Origin: Amycolatopsis acididurans
GTDB taxonomy: Bacteria; Actinomycetota; Actinomycetes; Mycobacteriales; Pseudonocardiaceae
DNA: 64,000 bases
Direction: 5' to 3'
Assembly: GCF_012328925.1 (NCBI RefSeq)
Contig: NZ_JAAXLS010000003.1
Coordinates: 186,001 to 250,000 of the forward strand
Under the pieces are notes generated by a model. The model was not told where the DNA came from. It saw only the letters and a list, made by a program, of their open reading frames with translations, and searched no databases. Positions 36,767 to 46,117 of the stretch are shown here, piece after piece (positions within the stretch are counted from its first letter, which is position 1; each line of letters starts with the position of its first letter). A program made the position numbers and the translations under genes.

Positions 36767-38107
36767 GTGGTGAGAATCGGCAGCGGGGAGCTGAAGGGCG
36801 AGTCCCTCGACGGCGGCCTGACCGCGTTCCGGGGCGTACCGTTCGCCCGCGCCCCACGCTTCGGCCCGCCCGGGCCTGCCGAGCCCTGGACCGGGGTGCG
36901 CGACGCGACCCGGCACGGCCCCGCCGCACCGCAGCCGCCGCCCAGGGTGGGCGCGGTGATGGGCGAGCTGAAGCGTGACCTGGTGCAGGACGAGGACTGC
37001 CTGAACCTGTCCGTGGTGACCCCCGGCACCGAGGGCAGGCGGCCGGTCATGGTGTGGATTCACGGCGGCGCCTACACCACCGGCGCCGGATCGATGGACA
37101 TCTACGACGCGCGCCGGCTCGCCGCCGAAGGCGACGTCGTGGTCGTGACGATCAACTACCGCCTCGGCGCGCTCGGCTACCTGCGTCTGGACGGGATCTC
37201 CCCCGGCAACCTCGGGCTGCTCGACCAGCTCGCGGGGCTGCGCTGGGTGCACGAGAACGTCGCCGCGTTCGGCGGCGATCCGGACCAGGTGACGGTCTTC
37301 GGGCAGTCGGCGGGCGCGCATTCGATCGCGTGCCTGATGGCGCTGCCCGAGGCACGCGGGCTATTCCGGCGCGCGATCCTGCAGAGCGCACCACTGGGCC
37401 TCGGCCTCGCCTCGCCCGCCACGGCGACACGGATCGCGCGCTACTTCACGTCCGCGCTGGGCGAGGATCCCCGTACGGCGCCGGTCGAGCGGATTCTCGC
37501 GGCACAGCAGGCGGCGATCGTGCGCGCCGCCGGCCCCGGCGGGCTGTACTCCGCGCCGCCGTTCTGCCCGACCGGTGGCACCGCACCGCTGCCACCGGCC
37601 CGCGAATGGCTGCCGCGGGCGGCCCGCGCCGGGGTGGACGTCGTCATCGGCACCACGCGTTCGGAGATGAACGCGTTCCTCAACGGCAAACCGGGCATCG
37701 CGCCGCTGGAACGGACACCGGTGATCCGCCGCGGGCTCGAGGCGGCCAAGAGCGGGATCACGCGGTACGTGTTCGGCGCGCCCGCGATGCGCTTCGCCGG
37801 CGCGCTCGGCGCGGCCGGGGCGCGCGTGTTCACCTACCGGTTCGACTGGGCGGCCGAGGGCACGGACTTCGGCGCCTGTCACTGCATCGAACTGCCGTTC
37901 CTGTTCGGCGACGAGCAGGCCTGGTCGGGCGCACCGATGCTGGGCACGTCGGCATGGGACGCGAGGGACCGGCTCGGGCGCGAGCTGCGGCGCGCGTGGA
38001 TCTCCTTCGCCCGCACCGGAACGCCCGCGTTCAGCCGCCCGTGGCAGCCGGATAGCCTGCTCAGGATTGGTCCGGACCTGGTGGTTTCCCCGGCCGCCGC
38101 CCGCTAG
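36767..38107 (+). CDS. Type B carboxylesterase
   Basis: 446 residues, alpha/beta hydrolase. HGGAY forms the oxyanion region, [13 protein letters not shown] is the family signature, and FGQSAGAHS gives the nucleophile Ser in GxSx[13 protein letters not shown] near the C-terminus has the catalytic His region. No signal peptide, so it is probably cytosolic. GTG start at 36767 with a second GTG codon directly following. It diverges from hmgA across 93 bp. Confidence 0.9.
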   Translation: MVRIGSGELKGESLDGGLTAFRGVPFARAPRFGPPGPAEPWTGVRDATRHGPAAPQPPPRVGAVMGELKRDLVQDEDCLNLSVVTPGTEGRRPVMVWIHGGAYTTGAGSMDIYDARRLAAEGDVVVVTINYRLGALGYLRLDGISPGNLGLLDQLAGLRWVHENVAAFGGDPDQVTVFGQSAGAHSIACLMALPEARGLFRRAILQSAPLGLGLASPATATRIARYFTSALGEDPRTAPVERILAAQQAAIVRAAGPGGLYSAPPFCPTGGTAPLPPAREWLPRAARAGVDVVIGTTRSEMNAFLNGKPGIAPLERTPVIRRGLEAAKSGITRYVFGAPAMRFAGALGAAGARVFTYRFDWAAEGTDFGACHCIELPFLFGDEQAWSGAPMLGTSAWDARDRLGRELRRAWISFARTGTPAFSRPWQPDSLLRIGPDLVVSPAAAR

Positions 38108-38152
38108 TAGGGTGGCACGCGCTCCATTGCCGCCGCCCGGAAGTTGTCACAG

Positions 38153-39241
38153 ATGAGAAAGCTGACGCGCTGGACGACGATCGCCGCCACGGTGGCCGTG
38201 GCCGGGGCGCTGACGGTCGCCGCCGCGTCCGGCGAGGCCACACTGACGCCGAGGCAACTCGCCGGTGAGCGCGTCATCTACTCCTATTCCGGGCCCACCC
38301 CACCGCAAAGCCTGTTCGACCGGATCCGGGCCGGCGAGGCCGCCGGGGTGATCTTCTTCAAGGACAACGTTTCCGGCACCGCTCAGCTCGCCGGGGTGAT
38401 CCAGCAGCTCAAGGACGCCAACGCGGACAGCCCGGTGAAGGCGCCGCTGTTGCTGATGACCGACCAGGAAGGCGGAAAGGTCCGGCGGCTGCCCGGCGAG
38501 CCCGCCCTGTCGGCGAAGCAGGCCGGCGAGTCGGCCGATCCGGTCGCCACCGCGAAAAGCACCGGGACGGGCGCGGGCCGGAACCTCGCCGGCGTCGGCA
38601 TGAACGTCAATCTCGCGCCGGTGCTCGACGTGTACCGGAAACCGGGCGACCTGATGGACCAGTACGGCCGGTCCTACAGCGACGATCCGGCGGTGGTCTC
38701 GCGGCTGGGCCCGGCGTTCATCGGTGCACAGCAGCAGACCGGCGTGGCCGCGACGGCCAAGCACTTCCCCGGTCTCGGCGCCGGGGCGGCCGGCCAGAAC
38801 ACCGACGACCAGCCGGTGACGCTGGACGTGCCGCTGTCGACGTTGCGCGATGTGGACGAAGCGCCCTACACCACCGCCATCTCCGGCGGCGTCAAGCTCG
38901 TGATGGTGTCGTGGGCGACCTACCCGGCGCTGGACGCGGCGAGCCCGGCGGGGCTGTCCGCCACCGTCGTGCGGCGGGAACTGCGTGGCCGCCTGGGGTT
39001 CAGCGGCGTGACCGTGACCGACGCGCTCGAAGCGAAGGGCATTTCGGGCACGACCGGCGAGCGCGCCGTGCGAGCCGCCGCGGCCGGAATGGACCTCGTC
39101 CTGTGCTCCGCCCAGGACCCTGCCCAGGGCGACGACGCGGGCAACGCACTCGCGGGCGCGCTCCAATCCGGCCGGCTCGACTCGGCGGACTTCACGGCGG
39201 CCGCCGACCGCGTCACCGCGCTGCGGCAGAGCCTGGGCTAG
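38153..39241 (+). CDS. Secreted glycoside hydrolase family 3 protein
   Basis: 362 residues with an N-terminal signal (LTRWTTIAATVAVAGALTVA). The GH3 N-terminal barrel is clear: AGVIFFKDNV, LLMTDQEGGKVRRL, GRSYSDDP and KHFPGLG. GFSGVTVTDALEAKGI holds the expected nucleophile Asp. NagZ-type beta-N-acetylhexosaminidases have a D-S-H after KHFPG that supplies the catalytic His; here that segment reads AGQNTDDQPV, so the acid/base His is not obvious. The ATG at 38153 has GGAAG upstream; a TTG at 38144 is also open. Likely cell-wall turnover. Confidence 0.85.
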   Translation: MRKLTRWTTIAATVAVAGALTVAAASGEATLTPRQLAGERVIYSYSGPTPPQSLFDRIRAGEAAGVIFFKDNVSGTAQLAGVIQQLKDANADSPVKAPLLLMTDQEGGKVRRLPGEPALSAKQAGESADPVATAKSTGTGAGRNLAGVGMNVNLAPVLDVYRKPGDLMDQYGRSYSDDPAVVSRLGPAFIGAQQQTGVAATAKHFPGLGAGAAGQNTDDQPVTLDVPLSTLRDVDEAPYTTAISGGVKLVMVSWATYPALDAASPAGLSATVVRRELRGRLGFSGVTVTDALEAKGISGTTGERAVRAAAAGMDLVLCSAQDPAQGDDAGNALAGALQSGRLDSADFTAAADRVTALRQSLG

Positions 39242-39408
39242 TTCACCAGCACGATCTTCCCCCGCGCGTGGCGGGTTTCGCTCAGTGCGTGCGCGGACGC
39301 GGCCTCGGCGAGCGGGAACGCCGCCGCCACCGGGATCCGCAACCGGCCGGATCAGGACCTCACCCGCGGACAGCCCCGACGCCCGCACCGCGACGGGATC
39401 TCCCCCGG
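39238..39408 (-). pseudogene. Remnant of a zinc-type/quinone oxidoreductase (MDR family)
   Basis: The minus strand from 39342 down to the TAG at 39238 encodes LRIPVAAAFPLAEAASAHAL...ARGKIVLVN, the normal C-terminus of NADPH:quinone-reductase-like MDR enzymes. Just upstream, in another frame, GDPVAVRASGLSAGEVLIRP looks like the N-terminal part of the same family. About 250 residues between them are missing and the frame changes. It lies between the GH3 and PAC2 genes, and no start or Shine-Dalgarno site is evident. It reads as an internally deleted, dead gene. Confidence 0.65.
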
Positions 39409-39461
39409 TCCCGCGTGCGGCTCGTGAAGAGGGCCGCCGTCCGGTTACCGCTTCCCGTGCC

Positions 39462-40367
39462 CTAGTCGTTGTGGCCCTGCTGTTCGGCGAGGAAGCGCTC
39501 GAACTCGGCGCCGAGTTCCTCCGCGGTGGGCATGTGCGACTCGTCGGCCAGCAGGTTCTTCTTGTCCATCGCCTCGACGAACGTGTCGTACTGCTGCTCC
39601 AGCGCGCGCACCACGTCGGCGATCTCCGCCGACTCCGACACCTGCCGCTCGATCTCGGCGTCGGTCGCACGCGCCGCCTCGACCAGTCCCTCGTCGGGCA
39701 CCGACAGCCCCGCCACGCGCGTGATCGAGCCGAGCAGCGTCAGCCCGGCCGCCGGGTACCGCGACTGCGCGAGGTAGTGCGGCACGTGCGCGGCGAACCC
39801 GAGCGCGTCGTGCCCCGACTCGCCCAGCCGCAACTCGGTCAGTGCCGAGGCGCTGCCCGGCACCTGGAGCCGGTTCAGCACCGGCGTGTAGTCCCCGATC
39901 AGCTCGGTCCGCGTCGAATGCGCGGTCACCCCCAGCGGCCGGGTGTGCGGCGCGCCCATCGGGATGCCGTGGAACGACACCACCATCCGCACGCCCCACC
40001 GCTCCACGAGCGCGCGGACCGCCGTGGCGTAGCGCTCCCACTCGTGGTCCGGCTCCGGGCCCGAGAGCAGCAGGAACGGGATGCCGCCCTCGTCGTGGAA
40101 CAGCCGCACCGCCAGCTCCGGCGCCTCGAAGCTCTCCCAGTGGTCGGCGGCGAAGGTCATCGTGGGCCTGCGGGCGCGATAGTCGATGAGCCGGTCGATG
40201 TCGAACCGGGCGACGATCCGGTTGTCCAGGCGCGTCGTCAGGTGCTCGGTGACCGCCTTGCCGGCCGTGCCGGCGTCCATGAACCCGTCGAGCTGATGCA
40301 GCAGCACCGCTCCACCGAGCTCGGGAAGCTCGGAGTCCACTTCATAGAGTTCCTCCGGGTCGAACAC
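39462..40367 (-). CDS. PAC2-family protein (proteasome assembly chaperone-like)
   Basis: 301 residues of the actinobacterial PAC2 group: LDGFMDAGTAGKAVTEHL, FDIDRLIDYRARRPTM and GIPMGAPHTRPLGVTAHST are the conserved blocks. The C-terminus is acidic and helical (PTAEELGAEFERFLAEQQ). PAC2 proteins occur in proteasome-bearing actinobacteria; the exact role is unproven. The GTG at 40367 has AGGAGG a short 4 bases upstream, and a longer frame upstream is not family-like. Confidence 0.88.
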   Translation of the reverse strand: MFDPEELYEVDSELPELGGAVLLHQLDGFMDAGTAGKAVTEHLTTRLDNRIVARFDIDRLIDYRARRPTMTFAADHWESFEAPELAVRLFHDEGGIPFLLLSGPEPDHEWERYATAVRALVERWGVRMVVSFHGIPMGAPHTRPLGVTAHSTRTELIGDYTPVLNRLQVPGSASALTELRLGESGHDALGFAAHVPHYLAQSRYPAAGLTLLGSITRVAGLSVPDEGLVEAARATDAEIERQVSESAEIADVVRALEQQYDTFVEAMDKKNLLADESHMPTAEELGAEFERFLAEQQGHND

Positions 40368-40598
40368 TCTGCCTCCTGGGTTAGCGAGTACTGCCTGTAA
40401 GGATGAACGTAACGGGTCGACGGATCCATCCCGCGACCACCGGAGCGGTTCCGCGCATCCGTCCGCACCAAAACGCTGGGCCGGAAGAAGGAAACCCCCT
40501 CTGATCACTCGCGCGTAATGCTACTTTGGGTATCTCCCTTAACGGCGGCCGCGGTTTCGTGGCGGTGCCTTCGCGCACATTATCGGTGGGCGGGAAGA

Positions 40599-42158
40599 AT
40601 GAATTTGACGAACCTCGCACAGCGGCTGACAACAGAGATGGCCGCCGATCCCTGCGGCGATTTCTCGCCCTCGGTCTACGAATCCGCGCGACTGGTCACG
40701 GTGGCCCCCGCGCTCGCCGGTCACGACGGCCGAATTCGCTTCCTGCTGGACCAGCAGAGCGCGACCGGAGACTGGGGCGGTCCAGGCGGGTACGGGCTGC
40801 TGCCCACGCTCAGCGCGACCGAGGCACTGCTGGCCGAACTGGCTCGCACGCGCGCGCCGCACGTGGCCGTCGCCGCGCAGCGCGGCCTGCGCGCGTTGTT
40901 CGCGAAATCGGGCCCGGACAAGGAGGGCGCGCTGCCGGACACGGTCGCGGTCGAACTGCTCGTGCCGTGGCTGACCGGGGAGATCAACGCACGGCTGGCC
41001 GCGCTCGAGACGAAACCGTTGCCAGGGCTGCGGTTCTGGCCGGACGGGCAGCGGCTATCATGCCCGCCGGGCTGTTATCCGGACCTGCTGGCCGCGCTAC
41101 GGGAAGCGGCCACGGCCGGGCACCCGCTGCCCGAGAAGCTGGGTCATTCACTGGAAATGCTCGGCCCGTCGGCGCGCGGCGCGACGTTCGTCACTCCCAC
41201 CGAGTTCGGCGCCGGGTGCTCGCCGGCCTCCACCGCCGCGTGGTTCGGCACCCACGCCACCAACGGCAACGCCCACGCCGGGATGCGCTTTCTGCACCGG
41301 CTGCAGGCCAGGCACGGCGGTCCGGTGCCGGTCGCCGCGCCACTGGACGTATTCGAACGCGCCTGGGTGCTGGCCACCTTCACCGATGCCGGGCTTGCGG
41401 TGACCGTCCCGCCCGGCGTCGTGCGCGGCTTGCGTGCCGCGTTCACCGCCTCCGGCGTCCCGGGAGGCGCGGGGCTGCCCACCGACGCCGACGACACGGC
41501 GACCGCGCTGCACGCGCTGGCCAATCTCGGCGTGCCCCAGCCACTCGATCCACTGTGGGAATACCACACCGGCGATCATTTCAGCACCTATCCCGACGAA
41601 CGCACACCGTCGGTCACCACGAACGCCCATGTGCTGCAGGCGTTCGCGGCCCAGCCCGCGACCGGGCCCCGTGAGGCGCGGACGATGCGCGAGCTGTCGC
41701 ACTGGCTTTCCGCACGGCAGCACGACGACGGCAGCTGGTCGGACAAGTGGCACGCCTCGCCGTACTACGCGACCGTGTGCTGCTTCACCGCGCTGACGCG
41801 CTGCCCGGAAAGCACCGCGGCGGCCCGGAAGGCGGTCCGCTGGGTGCTCGCCACCCAGCGCGACGACGGGTCGTGGGGCCGCTGGCAGGGCACCGTCGAG
41901 GAAACCGCGTACGCGGTCCAGATCCTGCTTCGCGCCGGGGACCCCGCGGCCGAGGAGGCGGCGGCACGCGGCTGCGCGTACCTGCTGGACGCCGGGAACG
42001 ACGTGCATCCACCACTGTGGCACGACAAGGATCTCTACACCCCGGCGCGCATCGTGCGGGCCGAGACGATCGCCGCGCTGCACCTGGCGGGCACCCAGCC
42101 CCGCGTGGCGGCGCTGGTCGCGCGGTCGCGCCCGACGCGGGCCCGACGGACGGCCTGA
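40599..42158 (+). CDS. Class II (DXDD) terpene cyclase
   Basis: 519 residues, the length of bacterial class II diterpene cyclases. The general-acid motif is DADD at 296-299 (PTDADDTATAL). C-terminal QW-like repeats include QHDDGSWSDKW and QRDDGSWGRW. No DDxxD class I motif is present. It should protonate and cyclise a linear prenyl diphosphate, probably GGPP, to a bicyclic diphosphate. The ATG at 40599 follows GGGAAG; upstream in-frame sequence is not family-like. Its stop overlaps the P450 start (TGATG). Confidence 0.9.
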   Translation: MNLTNLAQRLTTEMAADPCGDFSPSVYESARLVTVAPALAGHDGRIRFLLDQQSATGDWGGPGGYGLLPTLSATEALLAELARTRAPHVAVAAQRGLRALFAKSGPDKEGALPDTVAVELLVPWLTGEINARLAALETKPLPGLRFWPDGQRLSCPPGCYPDLLAALREAATAGHPLPEKLGHSLEMLGPSARGATFVTPTEFGAGCSPASTAAWFGTHATNGNAHAGMRFLHRLQARHGGPVPVAAPLDVFERAWVLATFTDAGLAVTVPPGVVRGLRAAFTASGVPGGAGLPTDADDTATALHALANLGVPQPLDPLWEYHTGDHFSTYPDERTPSVTTNAHVLQAFAAQPATGPREARTMRELSHWLSARQHDDGSWSDKWHASPYYATVCCFTALTRCPESTAAARKAVRWVLATQRDDGSWGRWQGTVEETAYAVQILLRAGDPAAEEAAARGCAYLLDAGNDVHPPLWHDKDLYTPARIVRAETIAALHLAGTQPRVAALVARSRPTRARRTA

Positions 42159-43396
42159 TGAACCGCACGGAGCTCCGGTTCGCGCTGCGCACGCTGCCCT
42201 TTCTGGACTCCCGCGCGCAGCTTCCCGCCGGGGCGCTGGAGCTGCGGCCGCATCCCGGGCGCAGGCTGCTGGTGTGGCATCCGGACGCGATCGAGGCGGT
42301 CTTCCGCGCGGACCAGCGCCTCGGACATCCGGGCAGCAGATCGTTCCGCCCGCTGATGGGCCCGAAATCCCTGTTGTGGCAGGAAGGTGAGCGGCACGCG
42401 AGCTACCGCCGGGTGCTCGGCACGCCGCTGCGCGGCCGCCGGCTGGCCGGGTACCGCGAAATGATCGCGGCGACGGTGCACGAGGCGATCGACGCGCTGC
42501 CCACGGGTGCCGAACCGCCGATCGCGGACTGGACGCGGCGGATCGCGTTGCGCATCATGGCACGCATCGTTTTCGGCGAAGCCGACGAGGGGGTGCTCGA
42601 ACCGTTCGCGGCGTGGATGGACCGCGCGCTCGGCTCACGGTACCGCACCCTCGCTTACCGTTATGTCAAGGGAAATCTGCCGCTGCCGGGCGCCACACTG
42701 GAGCACGCGCTCACGGCCGCGGCCCGTACGGCTGCGCGAGCGAACCCGGCCACGCTGGCCGGGCAGCTGCTCGGCGCGGACAGCCCGTTCGCCGGGATCG
42801 ACGACGGCGAACTGCGCGACCAGATCGTGTCGCTGCTCTTCGCCGGGCACGAGACCACGGCGTCGACGGCAGCGTGGGCGCTGTTCTGGCTCAGCCGCGA
42901 CGATTCCCTGCGGGAGCGGGTGGTGGCGGAGGTGTCCTCCTCGGACGGGTTCGCCGCGGACGAGGTTCCGGTGCTGCAGGCCGTCGTGCAGGAGACCCTG
43001 CGCATCACGCCACCGGTGCCCGCGGCCGGAAACCGTGTCCTGACAAGGGATTGCCCGTTCGACGGCGGCACCGTCGCGGCGGGCACCGTGGTGACGCCGA
43101 GCATCTACCTGGCGCACCACCGCGCGGACTCTTTCGCCGAGCCGTACCGTTTCGACGCGGGCCGGTTCCTCGGCGGCCGGGTTCCCCCGCAGCGCTACTT
43201 TCCCTTCGGTGGCGGGATCCGGCACTGCCTGGGCAGCCAGCTCGGCCAGGCCGAGGTACGCATGATCGTCGCGGCGATGCTGCGCCGCCGGGAGCTGGTG
43301 TGCGTCGATCCACGTGCCGGGGTCCCCCAGTTGCGCGGGCACGCGATGGCGCCCTCACCCAGACTGCGGATCCGGATACTGAAATGCCGGGATTAG
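42158..43396 (+). CDS. Cytochrome P450 of the terpenoid operon
   Basis: 412 residues. I-helix LFAGHETTAS, K-helix VVQETLRITPP, and heme loop FPFGGGIRHCLGSQLGQAE near residue 350. It is most like class-CYP110-type bacterial P450s by feel, without a firm subfamily. It is translationally coupled to the cyclase (1-bp overlap) and overlaps the UbiA gene by 13 bp, so it is an oxidase for the cyclised terpene. No dedicated ferredoxin is in the operon; a general redox partner would be needed. Confidence 0.92.
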   Translation: MNRTELRFALRTLPFLDSRAQLPAGALELRPHPGRRLLVWHPDAIEAVFRADQRLGHPGSRSFRPLMGPKSLLWQEGERHASYRRVLGTPLRGRRLAGYREMIAATVHEAIDALPTGAEPPIADWTRRIALRIMARIVFGEADEGVLEPFAAWMDRALGSRYRTLAYRYVKGNLPLPGATLEHALTAAARTAARANPATLAGQLLGADSPFAGIDDGELRDQIVSLLFAGHETTASTAAWALFWLSRDDSLRERVVAEVSSSDGFAADEVPVLQAVVQETLRITPPVPAAGNRVLTRDCPFDGGTVAAGTVVTPSIYLAHHRADSFAEPYRFDAGRFLGGRVPPQRYFPFGGGIRHCLGSQLGQAEVRMIVAAMLRRRELVCVDPRAGVPQLRGHAMAPSPRLRIRILKCRD

Positions 43397-44301
43397 CCAC
43401 ACGCCCGGTGTGGCACGATTTCGTCGTCATTCACCGCCTGCAATTCCCATTGCCGATCAATTACGCCTGCTACGCCATTTGGGGAGTGCTTTTCGCCGGC
43501 AATGGTGCGGCACGGTTACTCACCGCTCCCGCCATTCTCGCGATCGCGGCGAATCTGTTGCTGATCGTCGCACCGCTGGCCTTGAATGTGGCCGTCGACC
43601 ACGCGACGGATTCCCAGCATGCGGACAAGCGGTACCTGGCGGGCGCGGCGGGCCGGTTCGGCCGGTCCCGCGCGCTCGACTGGGCCGGCGCCGAACTGAT
43701 CCTGGCCGCCCTGGCCCTGCTCGCGACCGGGCTGGGCTGGGGCCGGTGGCAGCCGCTGTCCTGGGCCGCGCTGATCGTGGTGGCGCAGTTGCTCTACAAC
43801 GTCGAGCCGGTGCGGCTCAAGCGCCGGGGATTCGCGGGTTCGGTCGCGTTCGGCGTCGCCTCGGTCGGGCTGCCGTGCCTCGTGGGCTACACGGCCGTCG
43901 CGCCCCACATCACCGCGGACGTGTGGCTCATCGCCGCCGGCGTCGCCGTGCTGTCGGTGGCACGAACCGTGTGGTGGGCGCTGCCCGACCAGGCGGCCGA
44001 CACCGCGAGCGGCATCGCGACCCCGACCGTGCGCTACGGCCTGGTCCGCACCCACCTCGCCGCCTGCGCCCTGCTGGTGACGGGGCTGATGCTGCTGGGC
44101 TGGGGACTCGGGCGGCGCTACGGGCCAGCCGGGGCCGCGCTGGGCCTGGCCGCGCACGTGGTGTTCCTCGGCATCGCGGCGGCGCAGCTACCCGCGACAG
44201 CGGCCGGGAACCCGCCGACTGCCCGGAGCATGCTCAAGCGCACCATGCCCGTGGTCGCCCTGGGCGAGGTGCTGATCGCGGCGGTCGCGCTGATGTTCTA
44301 G
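43384..44301 (+). CDS. UbiA-family prenyltransferase or UbiA-type terpene cyclase
   Basis: 305 residues and about 8-9 membrane helices. Both Mg-diphosphate motifs are present: N68-x3-D72-x3-D76 (NVAVDHATD) and D202-x3-D206 (DQAAD) with GIATPTVRYG after it, like chlorophyll-synthase-type UbiA proteins. It could attach a prenyl group to an acceptor, or ionise the cyclised diphosphate and act as the class I step, as known for UbiA-type terpene synthases. Two TTA codons occur (43393 and 43516), rare here. The 3' end overlaps the convergent methyltransferase by 4 bp. Confidence 0.87.
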   Translation: MPGLATRPVWHDFVVIHRLQFPLPINYACYAIWGVLFAGNGAARLLTAPAILAIAANLLLIVAPLALNVAVDHATDSQHADKRYLAGAAGRFGRSRALDWAGAELILAALALLATGLGWGRWQPLSWAALIVVAQLLYNVEPVRLKRRGFAGSVAFGVASVGLPCLVGYTAVAPHITADVWLIAAGVAVLSVARTVWWALPDQAADTASGIATPTVRYGLVRTHLAACALLVTGLMLLGWGLGRRYGPAGAALGLAAHVVFLGIAAAQLPATAAGNPPTARSMLKRTMPVVALGEVLIAAVALMF

Positions 44302-45104
44302 GATTTGCGGCCCATGCCGGCGAACATGTGCGCGAGGTGGGCATTGCGGCCCACGTCCTCCTCGGTGAGCGGGTTCCACAGGGTCACCGGGACGACGCCG
44401 GGCTCGACGATGTCCAGCCCGGCGAAGAAACCTTCGAACTCCTCGCGGCCGCGCAGCGCCACATCCGGCGGCTCACCGAACATCCGGCTGAAGATCTCCA
44501 GCCCCGAGCGTAGCTCCGCGTTCTCCGAGCAGTGGGTCATGCCGAGGTAGCTGCCCGGCGCGAGCCGGTCGACGAAGGACCGGATCAGCGCCGCCGGGTT
44601 GTCGGAATCGGAGACGTAGAGCAGAGTCTCGATGGCCAGCAGGCCGACCGGCTTGCTCAGGTCGATGAGCCGGGCCCGCTCGGGCGCGCCGAAAATCGAC
44701 TCCGGGTCGCGGATATCGGCGGCCAGGTAGGCCACGCGGTCGTTGCCCGCGAGCACGTCCCTGGCGTCGGCCACCACGCTCGGGTCGAAGTCGACGTAGA
44801 CGACGGTGCACTCCGCGTCGCGCTCCTGCGCGACCTCGTGCACGTGGCGCCGGGTGGGGATGCCCGAGCCGAGATCGATGAACTGGCGCACGCCCTGGTC
44901 CACCAGGTATCGCACCATCCGGCCGGTCAGCTGCCGCGAGGCGCGCACCAGGTACGGGATGTGCGGGGCGCAGAGCTCGATGTGCTCGGCGTACTCCTGG
45001 TCGGAGGCGTTGTGGTTGAAACCCTCGAGCCAGAAGTCGTTGACCCGGGCGATGCTCGGGTAGGTCATGCTCTCGTGACCAGGTGCTTCGATAGGCGATG
45101 CCAC
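44298..45104 (-). CDS. SAM-dependent methyltransferase (PF04672-type)
   Basis: About 268 residues. IDLGSGIPTRRHVHEVAQ is the SAM-binding motif I, YVDFDPSVVADAR the acidic loop and AADIRDPESI the next block; PSIARVNDFWLEGFNHNASD is the characteristic N-terminal signature. This family is abundant in actinomycetes and mostly uncharacterised. The frame is open to 45161, but a strong AAGAGGAGG precedes GTG 45104. It faces the terpenoid operon; whether it modifies that product is unknown. Confidence 0.85.
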   Translation of the reverse strand: MASPIEAPGHESMTYPSIARVNDFWLEGFNHNASDQEYAEHIELCAPHIPYLVRASRQLTGRMVRYLVDQGVRQFIDLGSGIPTRRHVHEVAQERDAECTVVYVDFDPSVVADARDVLAGNDRVAYLAADIRDPESIFGAPERARLIDLSKPVGLLAIETLLYVSDSDNPAALIRSFVDRLAPGSYLGMTHCSENAELRSGLEIFSRMFGEPPDVALRGREEFEGFFAGLDIVEPGVVPVTLWNPLTEEDVGRNAHLAHMFAGMGRKS

Positions 45105-45271
45105 CAGAGGTACGCCTCCTCTTACCGGTGTCCCACTGTCCGGTGACCGATCTTCAGCCACGCAGGTCCGCGATTCTACTGCGATTGGGCGCGGTATGGC
45201 GCGGTGGTTACATCGATGTTCTTTTTCCGACTGATCGAGCTATCCGAGTTAACCAGAGAGCGGGACCACGA

Positions 45272-46117
45272 TTACAGAGAGTAAGTAGCGGCCAGTGCCG
45301 CTATGTCCGCCGGGCGAACCTGGCAGCAGCCGCCGGCGTAATTCACGTCGCCCAGCGTGTCGGGATCGAACCGGGAGTGCCCCCTCCAGCGGCGCCCCGC
45401 GGCGTCCCATTCCTGCCCGCCGTTGGGATAGGCGATCGCGGGTTTGCCGCTGACTTCACGGGCGAGCGCGGCCGCGGGCGCGGCGTCCGCGGGATCGCAG
45501 CAGTTGACGCCGACCGCGATCACCTGGTCGTTGCCCCGCGCGACCGCGAACGCCTCGTCGAGCGGCTGCCCGGCGCGCGTGCGCTCACCGGCGACCGTGT
45601 AGGACAGCCACGCCCGCACCCCTAGCCCGTCGATCGCGGCGAGCATCGCGACCGCCTCGTCCACGTCCGGTACCGTCTCCAGCGCGAGCAGGTCCGGTTC
45701 CGCGCTCGCCAGGATTTCGGCGCGGGGACGGTGGAACGCGGTCAGTTCGGCGACGCTGAGCCCATACCGTCCCCGGTACTCGGAGCCGTCGGCGAGTGTC
45801 GCGCCGTAGGGCCCGACCGACGCGGCCACCCAGCGCGATCCGCCCGCCCGCGTGGCGGCCTCTCGTGCCAGCGCAACGCTTTTCCGCAACAGCGCGGCGG
45901 TCTCGGCGCGGTCGAGACCACGCGCGGCGAACCCGGCGAAGCTGGCCTGGTAGCTCGCCGTGGTCGCGATCCGGGCTCCGGCGCGGAAGAACGCCTCGTG
46001 CGCCGCGACGATCGCGTCCGGAGCGTCGGCGAGCAACCGCGCGGACCACAGCTCGTCGGACAGGTCGTGCCCGCGTGCCTCCAGTTCGGTGGCGAGCCCG
46101 CCGTCGAGCACGATCAC
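45272..46117 (-). CDS. mmuM: Homocysteine S-methyltransferase (MmuM-like)
   Basis: 281 residues. VLDGGLATELEARG starts the barrel; the zinc thiolates are expected from GVNCCDP and GGCCQV. It transfers a methyl from S-methylmethionine or SAM to homocysteine to give methionine. The GTG at 46117 overlaps the TetR stop (GTGA), so the two are coupled. Roughly 110 bp of apparently empty sequence separate it from the methyltransferase gene. Confidence 0.92.
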   Translation of the reverse strand: MIVLDGGLATELEARGHDLSDELWSARLLADAPDAIVAAHEAFFRAGARIATTASYQASFAGFAARGLDRAETAALLRKSVALAREAATRAGGSRWVAASVGPYGATLADGSEYRGRYGLSVAELTAFHRPRAEILASAEPDLLALETVPDVDEAVAMLAAIDGLGVRAWLSYTVAGERTRAGQPLDEAFAVARGNDQVIAVGVNCCDPADAAPAAALAREVSGKPAIAYPNGGQEWDAAGRRWRGHSRFDPDTLGDVNYAGGCCQVRPADIAALAATYSL

